This document shows, piece after piece, positions 17,762 to 25,933 of a DNA stretch of 64,000 nt. Below the pieces are notes generated by a model. That model was not told the origin of the DNA. It saw only the letters and a program-made list of their open reading frames with translations, and made no database searches. The stretch covers positions 62,001 to 126,000 of the forward strand of contig CAZEWZ010000002.1 in assembly GCA_964516765.1 (NCBI GenBank), in the 5' to 3' direction. The stretch comes from CAZEWZ01 sp964516765 (GTDB lineage: Bacteria > Bacteroidota > Bacteroidia > Flavobacteriales > UBA7430). A program made the position numbers and the translations under genes. The stretch's first letter is position 1; each line of letters begins with the position of its first letter.

Positions 17762-18217
17762 GTGAATACATTAAGCTACAAAACTGTTTCAGCAAACGCG
17801 CAAACCGTTCACAAAGAATGGTTGATGGTTGATGCTGAAGGGCAGTCATTGGGGCGTTTGGCATCCAGAGTTGCATTTCTAATTCGCGGAAAACACAAGC
17901 CTAGTTTTACTCCTCATGTAGATTGTGGAGACAATGTGATTGTAATCAACTGCGAAAAAGTTCAGCTCACAGGCAAAAAGTGGGAAGCCAAAGAATACAT
18001 TCGACACACAGGTTATCCTGGTGGACAACGTAGCGCTACAGCAAGAGAAGTGTTTGAGAAAGACCCGACCCGTTTAGTTACAAAAGCGGTTTATGGTATG
18101 CTTCCAAAAAACAAATTAGGGGCTCAACTGAATCGTAATTTACGTGTTTTTGTCGGCGATGTACACGGATTAGATGCTCAAAAGCCAAAACAAATCAACT
18201 TAAAAGATATCAAATAA
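17762..18217 (+). CDS. rplM: 50S ribosomal protein L13
   Basis: 151 residues; large-subunit protein L13. The family N-terminus NTLSYKTVSANAQTV is followed by EWLMVDAEGQSLGRLAS, with HVDCGDNVIVINCEKVQLTG and MLPKNKLG further on. The only start that keeps the conserved N-terminus is the GTG at 17762. First gene of the L13-S9-S2-EF-Ts operon, one base before rpsI. Confidence 0.97.
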   Translation: MNTLSYKTVSANAQTVHKEWLMVDAEGQSLGRLASRVAFLIRGKHKPSFTPHVDCGDNVIVINCEKVQLTGKKWEAKEYIRHTGYPGGQRSATAREVFEKDPTRLVTKAVYGMLPKNKLGAQLNRNLRVFVGDVHGLDAQKPKQINLKDIK

Positions 18218-18218
18218 G

Positions 18219-18605
18219 ATGGAAGTTGTTCACACAATCGGTAGAAGAAAAAAAGCGATAGCTCGTGTTTACCTTACAGACGGTAAAGGTGCAGTTACAA
18301 TTAACGGTAGAGATGTAAAAGATTACTTCTCTACAGCGACGTTACAATACAAACTTGAGCAAGCACAAGTTTTGGCCGGTGTTGAGGGGATCTATGACAT
18401 TAATGTAAATGTTGATGGCGGTGGAATTACTGGCCAGGCAGAAGCAATTCGATTAGGAATTTCTCGAGCCTTGATTAAAATTGATCCTGATCACAGATTG
18501 GCACTTAAGCCACATGGATTGCTTACTCGTGACCCTAGAATGGTAGAACGTAAAAAGCCCGGTCAGAAGAAAGCTCGTAAGAAATTCCAGTTCTCTAAAC
18601 GTTAA
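18219..18605 (+). CDS. rpsI: 30S ribosomal protein S9
   Basis: 128 residues; small-subunit protein S9. GRRKKAIARVYL at the N-terminus and the basic tail ending KKFQFSKR, which reaches into the ribosomal P site in known structures, are both intact. It follows rplM by one base, the near-universal pairing. A 90-base gap with a stem-loop separates it from rpsB. Confidence 0.98.
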   Translation: MEVVHTIGRRKKAIARVYLTDGKGAVTINGRDVKDYFSTATLQYKLEQAQVLAGVEGIYDINVNVDGGGITGQAEAIRLGISRALIKIDPDHRLALKPHGLLTRDPRMVERKKPGQKKARKKFQFSKR

Positions 18606-18622
18606 TATTGGTTTAGTATCTA

Positions 18623-18657
18623 AATTGCTAAGACTGCTGAGGCATTACTTAGTAATT
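18623..18657 (+). promoter_or_regulatory. Stem-loop between rpsI and rpsB (possible S2 leader element)
   Basis: AATTGCTAAG (18623-18632) pairs with CTTAGTAATT (18648-18657): a 10-bp stem with one G-U wobble around a 15-nt loop. No T-run follows, so it is not a standard terminator. Its position 38 bases before the rpsB ATG fits an autoregulatory or processing element. Ribosomal protein leaders upstream of rpsB are known in other bacteria; identity with any of them is not shown here. Confidence 0.4.
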
Positions 18658-18695
18658 GCGAAAAAACGTAAAAAGAAAGTAAACAAAAAACACAC

Positions 18696-19622
18696 ATGAC
18701 TAAAGTTACAGAACTTTTAGATGCAGGAGTTCATTTTGGACACCTCACAAGAAAATGGAATCCCAACATGGCTCCCTATATTTTTATGGAGAGAAATGGA
18801 ATCCACATTATTGATTTGAACAAAACAAAGGTCAAACTAGATGAGGCCGCCGAAGCGATGAAAAAAATTGCTCGTTCGGGAAGAAAAATCATGTATGTGG
18901 CTACAAAAAAGCAAGCTAAAGAGATAGTAGCCAAAGCTGCCCAAGATGTCAATATGCCATATATTACAGAGCGTTGGCCTGGCGGAATGTTAACAAACTT
19001 CGTTACAATCCGTAAGGCTGTCAAGAAAATGTCTTCCATTGATAAAATGAAAGCTGATGGTACATTCTTGGTTCTTTCTAAGAGAGAGCGACTTCAAATT
19101 GATCGTCAAAGAGCCAAGTTGGAAAAGAATTTAGGTTCTATCTCTGAAATGTCCCGTTTGCCTGCAGCTCTATTTGTTGTAGATGTTAAGCGTGAGGCAA
19201 TTGCAATAGCTGAAGCTAGGAAATTAAGTATTCCGACTTTTGCAATAGTAGATACTAACTCAGATCCAGAATTAGTCAACTTTCCTATTCCTGCAAATGA
19301 CGATGCTTCTAAATCAATAACCATCATTATTGATGCATTGAATGCTGGTGTAACCCGAGGTTTATCCGAAAGAAAGAAGGAAAAAGATCTTCAAGCGGCT
19401 GCAAAGAAAGACTCAGAAAATCAAGTTGCTAGTAAGGATCAAGTTGAAGATAGGGTGGAATTAAAAGCAGAAGAAAAAGTTAAAGTTGATGCGAAATCGG
19501 AACCTGAATTTAAGGTCAATGAAGAAATCGTTGCGAAGAAAAAAGTAGCTAAAAAAAGAATAGTTAAAAAATCTGCTTTAGATACTAAGTCTTCTCCAGA
19601 TAACAATTCTGAAAAAGTTTAA
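18696..19622 (+). CDS. rpsB: 30S ribosomal protein S2 with long charged C-terminal tail
   Basis: 308 residues. The first ~230 match S2: LLDAGVHFGHLTRKWNPNM at the N-terminus, MYVATKKQAKEIV, ERWPGGMLTNF, PAALFVVDVKREAIAIAEA and IPANDDASKSI. The last ~75 residues are a Lys/Glu/Val-rich low-complexity tail beyond the usual end of the protein (about 240 residues in E. coli). C-terminal extensions of S2 occur in Bacteroidota. Placed upstream of tsf as in most bacteria. Confidence 0.97.
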   Translation: MTKVTELLDAGVHFGHLTRKWNPNMAPYIFMERNGIHIIDLNKTKVKLDEAAEAMKKIARSGRKIMYVATKKQAKEIVAKAAQDVNMPYITERWPGGMLTNFVTIRKAVKKMSSIDKMKADGTFLVLSKRERLQIDRQRAKLEKNLGSISEMSRLPAALFVVDVKREAIAIAEARKLSIPTFAIVDTNSDPELVNFPIPANDDASKSITIIIDALNAGVTRGLSERKKEKDLQAAAKKDSENQVASKDQVEDRVELKAEEKVKVDAKSEPEFKVNEEIVAKKKVAKKRIVKKSALDTKSSPDNNSEKV

Positions 19623-19680
19623 TATTCATAGAAGAACAGATTTTATCTAGTTCATCCACTAATCTTTATGTCCTGTAATT

Positions 19681-20643
19681 ATGAAAATTACCGCCGCAGA
19701 AGTAAATAATCTTAGAAAGCAAACGGGTGCCGGAATGATGGATTGCAAGAAAGCTCTTGTTCAATCTGAAGGTAACTTTGATGCAGCAGTAGATATTCTT
19801 AGAAAAAAAGGTCAGAAGATTGCAGCTAAACGAGCTGATCGAGATGCATCTGAAGGAGTTTCCTTGACTAAAATTAATAATGATAATACAATTGGCATTG
19901 CATTAGTGCTTGCCTGTGAAACTGATTTTGTTGCTATCAATGAATCCTTCAAATCACTTGCTACTGATTTTGCCGATATCGCTCTTTCTCAACCTAGTAA
20001 AGAAGAATTTTTAAAGGCAAATTTTCGAGGAATGACAGTTGCTGAAAAGCTAATAGAACAATCCGGAGTCATCGGTGAAAAAATTGAAATAAAAGAATTT
20101 GAGCGCGTAGAGGCTAAATATGTTGGTTCATATACTCATGGATCCAAGATTGCTGTTCTGGTTGGATTAAATCAAGTAGTAGAAAATGTTGATGAACTGG
20201 CTAAGGACTTGTCTATGCAAGTTGCTTCTATGGGAGCAACAACATTATCGTTCAAAGATTTTGACCCAGATTTTGTTGCATCAGAAACTGAAGCGAGAAT
20301 TGCAGTCATCGAAAAAGAAAATATTGAGCTAGCTCGTCTCGGTAAAGTATTAAAAAATGTACCCAAGTACATATCAATGCTTCAATTAACAGACGAAGTA
20401 TTAGCAAAAGCAAAATCTGATATTGAGGCTCAACTCTCTTCTGAAGGAAAGCCAGAGAAAATATGGGATAAAATTGTTCCTGGAAAACTTTCTCGCTTTG
20501 TCTCAGACAACACTACCTTAGATCAAGAAATGTGTCTACTTGACCAAGATTTTATTAAAGATGAAAATAAAAATGTTGCAAAATACATTTCTACTTTCGG
20601 AAATCTTTCAGTTTCAAGCTTTAAAAGAGTGGCATTAGGATAG
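19681..20643 (+). CDS. tsf: Elongation factor Ts
   Basis: 320 residues; nucleotide exchange factor for EF-Tu. The N-terminal UBA-like motif LRKQTGAGMMDCKKAL and the ACETDFVA segment of the core are clear. It is about 35 residues longer than the E. coli protein. Last gene of the rplM operon, 58 bases after rpsB and followed by a strong terminator. Confidence 0.97.
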   Translation: MKITAAEVNNLRKQTGAGMMDCKKALVQSEGNFDAAVDILRKKGQKIAAKRADRDASEGVSLTKINNDNTIGIALVLACETDFVAINESFKSLATDFADIALSQPSKEEFLKANFRGMTVAEKLIEQSGVIGEKIEIKEFERVEAKYVGSYTHGSKIAVLVGLNQVVENVDELAKDLSMQVASMGATTLSFKDFDPDFVASETEARIAVIEKENIELARLGKVLKNVPKYISMLQLTDEVLAKAKSDIEAQLSSEGKPEKIWDKIVPGKLSRFVSDNTTLDQEMCLLDQDFIKDENKNVAKYISTFGNLSVSSFKRVALG

Positions 20644-20663
20644 TTTTGTAAATATATTGAGCG

Positions 20664-20692
20664 AAAAAAACACCCGAATCGGGTGTTTTTTT
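20664..20692 (+). terminator. Rho-independent terminator of the rplM-tsf operon
   Basis: An A-run, CACCCG, loop AAT, CGGGTG and a run of seven T, about 20 bases after the tsf stop. The GC-rich core stem and flanking A/T runs make a textbook intrinsic terminator. Confidence 0.92.
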
Positions 20693-20740
20693 GTGTTCAT
20701 AAATTATCAAGAACTACATTTTTTCTTAATCTGATTTATT

Positions 20741-20748
20741 TATCTTTG
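20741..20748 (+). promoter_or_regulatory. Putative -7 box for pyrH-frr
   Basis: TATCTTTG fits TAnnTTTG, lies just after the tsf terminator and 17 bases before the pyrH ATG, implying a short leader. The -33 region has only a T-run. Confidence 0.55.
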
Positions 20749-20765
20749 AAACATAATTGTAGATT

Positions 20766-21479
20766 ATGAAATACAAAAGGATACTTCTAAAGTTGAGTGG
20801 TGAAGCCCTTATGGGAGAAAGAGAATACGGTATTTCTCCCGATAAAATTTCTGAATATGCTAAAGAAATCCAAAAGGTTGTTGAGCATGGTTGCCAGATT
20901 GCTGTTGTAATTGGTGGAGGAAATATTTTTCGGGGAGTACAAGCTGCAAATAGTGGAATGGATCGCGTGCAAGGCGATTATATGGGTATGCTAGCCACCG
21001 TGATTAATGGCTTGGCTTTACAGTCTGCCTTGGAGCATATTAATGTCAAAACACGTTTGATGTCTGCATTAAAAATGGACGAAGTAGCAGAACCTTTTAT
21101 TAGAAGAAGAGCGATTCGACACATTCAAAAAGGACGAGTCGTTATTTTTTCAGCAGGTACAGGGAACCCTTATTTTACTACCGATACAGCCGCTACATTA
21201 CGCGCAATAGAAATAGAAGCTGATGTGATTTTAAAAGGGACTCGAGTAGATGGGATTTATACCGCCGATCCAGAGAAAGACCCAAATGCTACAAAATATG
21301 ATTCGATTACATTTGATGAGGTATACAGTAAAGGTCTTAATATTATGGATATGACTGCATTTACTTTATGTAATGAAAATAAATTACCCATCTTGGTGTT
21401 TAATATGAATATACCAGGAAATCTTCTAGATGTGGTCAATGGAAATGAGGTAGGTACCTTGGTAGATTTTAATAAATAA
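20766..21479 (+). CDS. pyrH: UMP kinase (uridylate kinase)
   Basis: 237 residues of the amino-acid-kinase fold; phosphorylates UMP to UDP. Seen: RILLKLSGEALMG, VVIGGGNIFRG, MGMLATVINGLAL, the FSAGTGNPYFTTDTAA segment and VDGIYTADP. Two bases separate it from frr, the common pyrH-frr pair. Confidence 0.97.
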   Translation: MKYKRILLKLSGEALMGEREYGISPDKISEYAKEIQKVVEHGCQIAVVIGGGNIFRGVQAANSGMDRVQGDYMGMLATVINGLALQSALEHINVKTRLMSALKMDEVAEPFIRRRAIRHIQKGRVVIFSAGTGNPYFTTDTAATLRAIEIEADVILKGTRVDGIYTADPEKDPNATKYDSITFDEVYSKGLNIMDMTAFTLCNENKLPILVFNMNIPGNLLDVVNGNEVGTLVDFNK

Positions 21480-21481
21480 CA

Positions 21482-22045
21482 ATGAACGAAGACTTACAAT
21501 TTATCCTAGAATCTGCCAATGAAAGTATGGGCAAATCAATCAGTCATTTTGAAGTAGAATTATTGAAGATTCGCGCAGGAAGAGCGAATCCAAAGATGCT
21601 TTCTGGTGTTATGGTTGATTATTATGGAACCATGACTGCCCTATCTCAAGTAGCTAATGTAGGTACTCCAGATGCTAGAACACTTACCGTACAGCCATGG
21701 GAGAAAGCTATGTTGGTAGAATTAAATAAGGCTATTATCAACTCCAATATTGGCTTTAGTCCAATGGATAACGGTGAAATGTTAATCATTAATATTCCCC
21801 CTTTAACAGAAGAACGTCGGATTGATTTAGTGAAGCGCTCGAAAGCTGAAGCCGAAAATTGTAAAATATCCATTCGAAGTGCAAGAAAAGATGCCAATGA
21901 CGAGGTGAAAAATCTTGGAAAGGAAGGGTTAGCTGAGGACATAGTCAAAGATGCTGAGATATCTATTCAAAAACTAACCAACAATTTCATTTCCAATGTC
22001 GAAAGTATATTAACGGATAAAGAGGCTGAAATCATGAAGGTTTAG
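21482..22045 (+). CDS. frr: Ribosome recycling factor
   Basis: 187 residues, normal size. With EF-G it splits post-termination ribosomes. Family segments LLKIRAGRANPKML, TVQPWEKAM, IINIPPLTEERR and KDANDEVKNLGKEG are all present. Directly downstream of pyrH. Confidence 0.97.
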   Translation: MNEDLQFILESANESMGKSISHFEVELLKIRAGRANPKMLSGVMVDYYGTMTALSQVANVGTPDARTLTVQPWEKAMLVELNKAIINSNIGFSPMDNGEMLIINIPPLTEERRIDLVKRSKAEAENCKISIRSARKDANDEVKNLGKEGLAEDIVKDAEISIQKLTNNFISNVESILTDKEAEIMKV

Positions 22046-22099
22046 TCAAGTCATCGTTAATTTATGTGTTTTTAACTCATATTTCAGTACATAAAATTT

Positions 22100-24484
22100 A
22101 TGTGGATATTAATTTCCCGTTTTATTCTTAGAAATAAAATAATTTTACTTATTGCTTTGGCATTAGGTACTGTTTTTATGTCCCAAAAAGCTCAAGATGT
22201 TCTCTACTCTTATGAGTTTATGCCACTTCTACCTGTCGATGACCCCATATTTTTAGAATACCAGGACTTTTTGACACATTTTGGCGAAGAAGGAAATGTG
22301 ATGGTGGTCGGTTTTCAATGTGACTCTTTATTTACTTTAGATAAGTTTAATATTTTTTATGATCTTTCTGAGAATCTCAGAGGAATTGTAGGAGTTGAGG
22401 AAGTAGTTTCTATCCTTCAGGCACAAAATATTTATAAAAATGAAGCGTCCAAATCATTCGATTTTAAACGAGTCACTTCAGGTCGCCTAAATTCAATATC
22501 GGAGCTGATCAAGGTAAAAGAAGAACTTCAATCTTTGCCCTTCTACAGGAAACTATTTTATAATGAGTCCAAGAATGCATATTTAATGGCATTAACACTC
22601 AATAAACCTTTACTCGATTCAGAGAGACGAATTAGTTTAATTCAATCTATTGAAGACGTTGTTGAACCATTTTCAATTGCAATGAATACTAAAGTTCATT
22701 ATTCTGGCTTGCCTTATATTCGAACAAAAAGTACTATAAAAACTAAATCCGAGGTGCATTTATTTATTTTTTTGGCCTTGGGGATAACCGCCTTAATTAT
22801 GCTGTTATTTTTCAGGTCTTTTTCTGCAATGTTTTATTCTATGTTAGTGGTTGGTATTGGAGTAATATGGGCAGTGGGAACAATTGCACTTATAGGCTAC
22901 AAGGTTACAATTTTAACCGCACTAATTCCACCTCTTATAATTGTGATTGGAATACCAAATTGTATTTTCTTACTTAACAAGTATCACAACGAATTTAAAC
23001 TTCATGGAAATAAAGTAAAAGCATTGAGTCGAGTAATTCAAAAAGTAGGGAATGCTACCTTCATGACCAATGCAACTACAGCTGCAGGTTTTGCCACTTT
23101 TATAGTTACTCAGACTCAAATGTTAGTAGAGTTTGGAGTGGTAGCCTCCATTAATATTTTATTAGTTTTTTTCATTTCATTGTTAGTTATTCCATCGGTG
23201 TGTAGTTTCATGCCAGATCCGAAGGAAAGACACCTTTCACATCTTGAGCGAAATTGGATGAATAATTTAACTATATGGATGGAAAGAGTTGTTTTACACC
23301 ATCGATCTAAAGTTTATGCCAGTACATTACTTTTGTTGATAGTGGCCTTTTTTGGCTTATCAAAAATTGAGACGACAGGAAATATCGTAGATGATATTCC
23401 AAAAGATGATCCTTTGATTGTTGATTTGCTTTTTTTTGAGAATAACTTTTCTGGGGTAATGCCTTTTGAAATTGTTATTGACACGCAAAAGAAAAACGGT
23501 GTAACTAAATCGTCTACCCTAAAAAGAATCCAAAAATTAGAAGAACTTTTAGCTGAGTATCCAGAAATATCAAGTACTACCTCAATTTTGGATTTAGCAA
23601 AGTTTTCTAAACAAGCATATTATAACGGTAACCCAAAATATTACAGTCTGCCTAATTCTCAAGAGAAAAACTTCATCATGAAGTATGCGAAAAATACTCT
23701 TGGAGATGGTGATTATTTGTTTTCGTCTTTTGTTGATTCTACCAAGAGTATTGCTCGAGTCTCAGCCTTAATGAAAGACATTGGAACCAAACAAATGAAG
23801 GCACTAAAAGATTCAATTAGGCCTAAGATCGATGCGATTTTTAATCCTAAAAAATATGATGTATCTATTACTGGAACGAGTGTTTTATTTCTGGAAGGAA
23901 CAAGATATTTAGTTAGAAATTTATTTAGTAGCTTAGTGTTGGCGATTGCACTTATTGCTATTTTGATGGCTTGGATGTTTTCTTCTTCGAGAATGGTGGT
24001 AGTCTCTCTTTTGCCCAATCTAATTCCTCTTGTTCTGACAGGTGCACTGATGGGTTATTTTGGAATTCCAATTAAACCTTCAACCATATTGGTGTTCAGC
24101 ATTGCTTTTGGAATTTCAATTGATGACACTATTCACTTTCTAGCTAAGTATCGACAAGAGTTGAAAGTTAATCATTGGAATATACGTATTTCTGTAATAA
24201 AGGCTCTTAAAGAGACTGGTGTGAGCATGTTTTATACTTCTATTGTCTTATTTTTTGGTTTCTCTATATTTATTGCTTCAGAGTTTGGAGGAACTGTCGC
24301 TCTTGGATTGTTAGTTTCTGTCACACTTTTGTTTGCAATGACAGCTAATCTTCTTTTGCTTCCTTCTTTGTTATTATCTTTAGAACGAATGATTACTACT
24401 AGTTCTTTTAGAGAACCTCTTTTAGATATCTTAGATGAAGAAGACGATATTGAACTTGATGCATTAATTCTTCCTAAAAAATAG
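22100..24484 (+). CDS. MMPL/RND-superfamily membrane protein
   Basis: 794 residues with the two-fold RND layout: an N-terminal membrane helix (about 10-28), a large periplasmic loop, a bundle of helices (about 215-370), a single helix near 405-420, a second periplasmic loop, and a second helix bundle (about 615-770). GIPNCIFLLNKYHNE and the equivalent FGISIDDTIHFLAKYRQE, which carries the Asp pair typical of proton-coupled RND proteins, mark the halves. Likely an exporter of lipids or hydrophobic molecules using proton motive force; cargo unknown. Lies 54 bases after frr and 48 before the prenyl synthase. Confidence 0.87.
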   Translation: MWILISRFILRNKIILLIALALGTVFMSQKAQDVLYSYEFMPLLPVDDPIFLEYQDFLTHFGEEGNVMVVGFQCDSLFTLDKFNIFYDLSENLRGIVGVEEVVSILQAQNIYKNEASKSFDFKRVTSGRLNSISELIKVKEELQSLPFYRKLFYNESKNAYLMALTLNKPLLDSERRISLIQSIEDVVEPFSIAMNTKVHYSGLPYIRTKSTIKTKSEVHLFIFLALGITALIMLLFFRSFSAMFYSMLVVGIGVIWAVGTIALIGYKVTILTALIPPLIIVIGIPNCIFLLNKYHNEFKLHGNKVKALSRVIQKVGNATFMTNATTAAGFATFIVTQTQMLVEFGVVASINILLVFFISLLVIPSVCSFMPDPKERHLSHLERNWMNNLTIWMERVVLHHRSKVYASTLLLLIVAFFGLSKIETTGNIVDDIPKDDPLIVDLLFFENNFSGVMPFEIVIDTQKKNGVTKSSTLKRIQKLEELLAEYPEISSTTSILDLAKFSKQAYYNGNPKYYSLPNSQEKNFIMKYAKNTLGDGDYLFSSFVDSTKSIARVSALMKDIGTKQMKALKDSIRPKIDAIFNPKKYDVSITGTSVLFLEGTRYLVRNLFSSLVLAIALIAILMAWMFSSSRMVVVSLLPNLIPLVLTGALMGYFGIPIKPSTILVFSIAFGISIDDTIHFLAKYRQELKVNHWNIRISVIKALKETGVSMFYTSIVLFFGFSIFIASEFGGTVALGLLVSVTLLFAMTANLLLLPSLLLSLERMITTSSFREPLLDILDEEDDIELDALILPKK

Positions 24485-24532
24485 ACTTTAGAATATAATT
24501 TATATTCGCCAAGATGCCTAAATTTCATAAAC

Positions 24533-25516
24533 ATGGATAAGCCTAAATCAATAGTCGAATTACAGGAATTTTTTCAAATAGAGATTGAGTCTATCTCTTA
24601 TCCCCAAGATCCTTCGGAATTATATACTCCTATAAATTATTTTTTAGGTCTTGGAGGTAAGCGATTGCGGCCTATTCTAGTTTTATTGTCTGCCGATATT
24701 TATGGATTTAATTTGCAGAAAGCTATGCCTCAAGCAATGGCTATTGAGTTGTTTCATAACTTTACTCTTATTCATGACGATATTATGGATGATGCCCCGC
24801 TTAGAAGAGGTTTAGAGACTGTCCATGAAAAGTGGGATTCCAATATTGGAATTCTCTCTGGAGATGCTCTTATAGTTAAAGCTTATCAATCAATTGTTCA
24901 AGTTGACCCGGCATATTTACCCCCTTTAATGAAGGTTTTTAATGCTACTGCCCTTCAAGTTTGTGAGGGTCAGCAATACGATATGAATTTTGAAACTCAG
25001 AAAGATGTATCGATGCCTTCCTATATTAAGATGATTGAATATAAAACTGGAGTTTTACTTGCATGTTCTCTTCAGGTAGGTGCTTTAATCTCAGGAGCTT
25101 CAAAGGAAGATCAAGCTCATTTGTATTCTTTTGGTTTACACTTGGGTATTGCTTTTCAACTTATGGATGACATTTTGGATGTTTATAGTAGTCTAGAAGA
25201 TTTTGGAAAGCAAATAGCCGGAGATATATTGAGTAATAAAAAAACATGTTTGTACATTAGAGCTAGAGAACTTGCAAATGACAAACAAAGAGATGTTTTA
25301 GATGTATATTTTTCAAATCAAAATTTCGATCCGCAAGAAAAAATTGACAAGGTCATGAATGTTTATTCAATATTACAGGTGAAAAAATCTTGCTTTGAAA
25401 TGATGGATGAGCATTATCAAATAGCATTGAATCATTTAGATTTACTTAATGTACCCGATGAGCGAAAGTCTTCTCTAAAAGAGTTTTCAGACTTACTCAT
25501 GACTCGAAAGAATTAA
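24533..25516 (+). CDS. Polyprenyl (trans-isoprenyl) diphosphate synthase
   Basis: 327 residues. Condenses isopentenyl diphosphate onto allylic diphosphates. GGKRLRP near residue 41, the first Asp-rich motif HDDIMDD (81-87) and the second MDDILD are intact. The first motif has no two-residue insertion, and the fifth residue before it is Phe77, a position where an aromatic residue limits chain length in known short-chain enzymes. That leaves a short/medium product such as geranylgeranyl diphosphate possible, but a quinone side-chain enzyme is not excluded. No carotenoid genes are adjacent. Confidence 0.9.
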   Translation: MDKPKSIVELQEFFQIEIESISYPQDPSELYTPINYFLGLGGKRLRPILVLLSADIYGFNLQKAMPQAMAIELFHNFTLIHDDIMDDAPLRRGLETVHEKWDSNIGILSGDALIVKAYQSIVQVDPAYLPPLMKVFNATALQVCEGQQYDMNFETQKDVSMPSYIKMIEYKTGVLLACSLQVGALISGASKEDQAHLYSFGLHLGIAFQLMDDILDVYSSLEDFGKQIAGDILSNKKTCLYIRARELANDKQRDVLDVYFSNQNFDPQEKIDKVMNVYSILQVKKSCFEMMDEHYQIALNHLDLLNVPDERKSSLKEFSDLLMTRKN

Positions 25517-25933
25517 TAGATTTCTAATTATATAATTATTAAGATTATTCAAGCGACTTATTTTGGAGTCAGGAAATTTTAATGTAGTCAGCGAAATAAG
25601 TTTATCTCATAATGGTTCTCTTTCTGCTATTAAATTGCAAATAATCCTTGTCCGTATTTAATTAGTAATTAGCTTTTATGTTTCGGGATACTAGAGGTTA
25701 ATATTTGCTTATTTCATTATATATTGTTCATTTATAAGATATTATATTTAAAAATTATTTCAAAGAATAGCTTTGAAAATCCATCTTTTTTTATGGCTTA
25801 ACTGATTGTTTTGCATTTTCTTCAGCAGGGGTTGGTAAGAAACTACTATAAAAAACAGGAAAAATAAATCACAACAAAGGGCTTGGAAGAATAAAATGTT
25901 TATTTTTAACAAATATTATTGTTTAATAAAATA
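25517..25933. other. 417-bp intergenic region upstream of sucA
   Basis: AT-rich with no credible gene on either strand. It contains an 8-bp perfect inverted repeat at 25758-25778 and a TTG-initiated in-frame extension of sucA (from 25919) that is not conserved-looking. No full TAnnTTTG box on the plus strand was found, so the sucA promoter is not assigned. Confidence 0.55.
25758..25778. repeat. Inverted repeat upstream of sucA
   Basis: TTTCAAAG, five-base spacer AATAG, CTTTGAAA: a perfect 8-bp dyad, followed seven bases later by a run of T (25785-25791). It could be an operator or a weak terminator/attenuator; the sequence alone does not decide. Confidence 0.35.
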
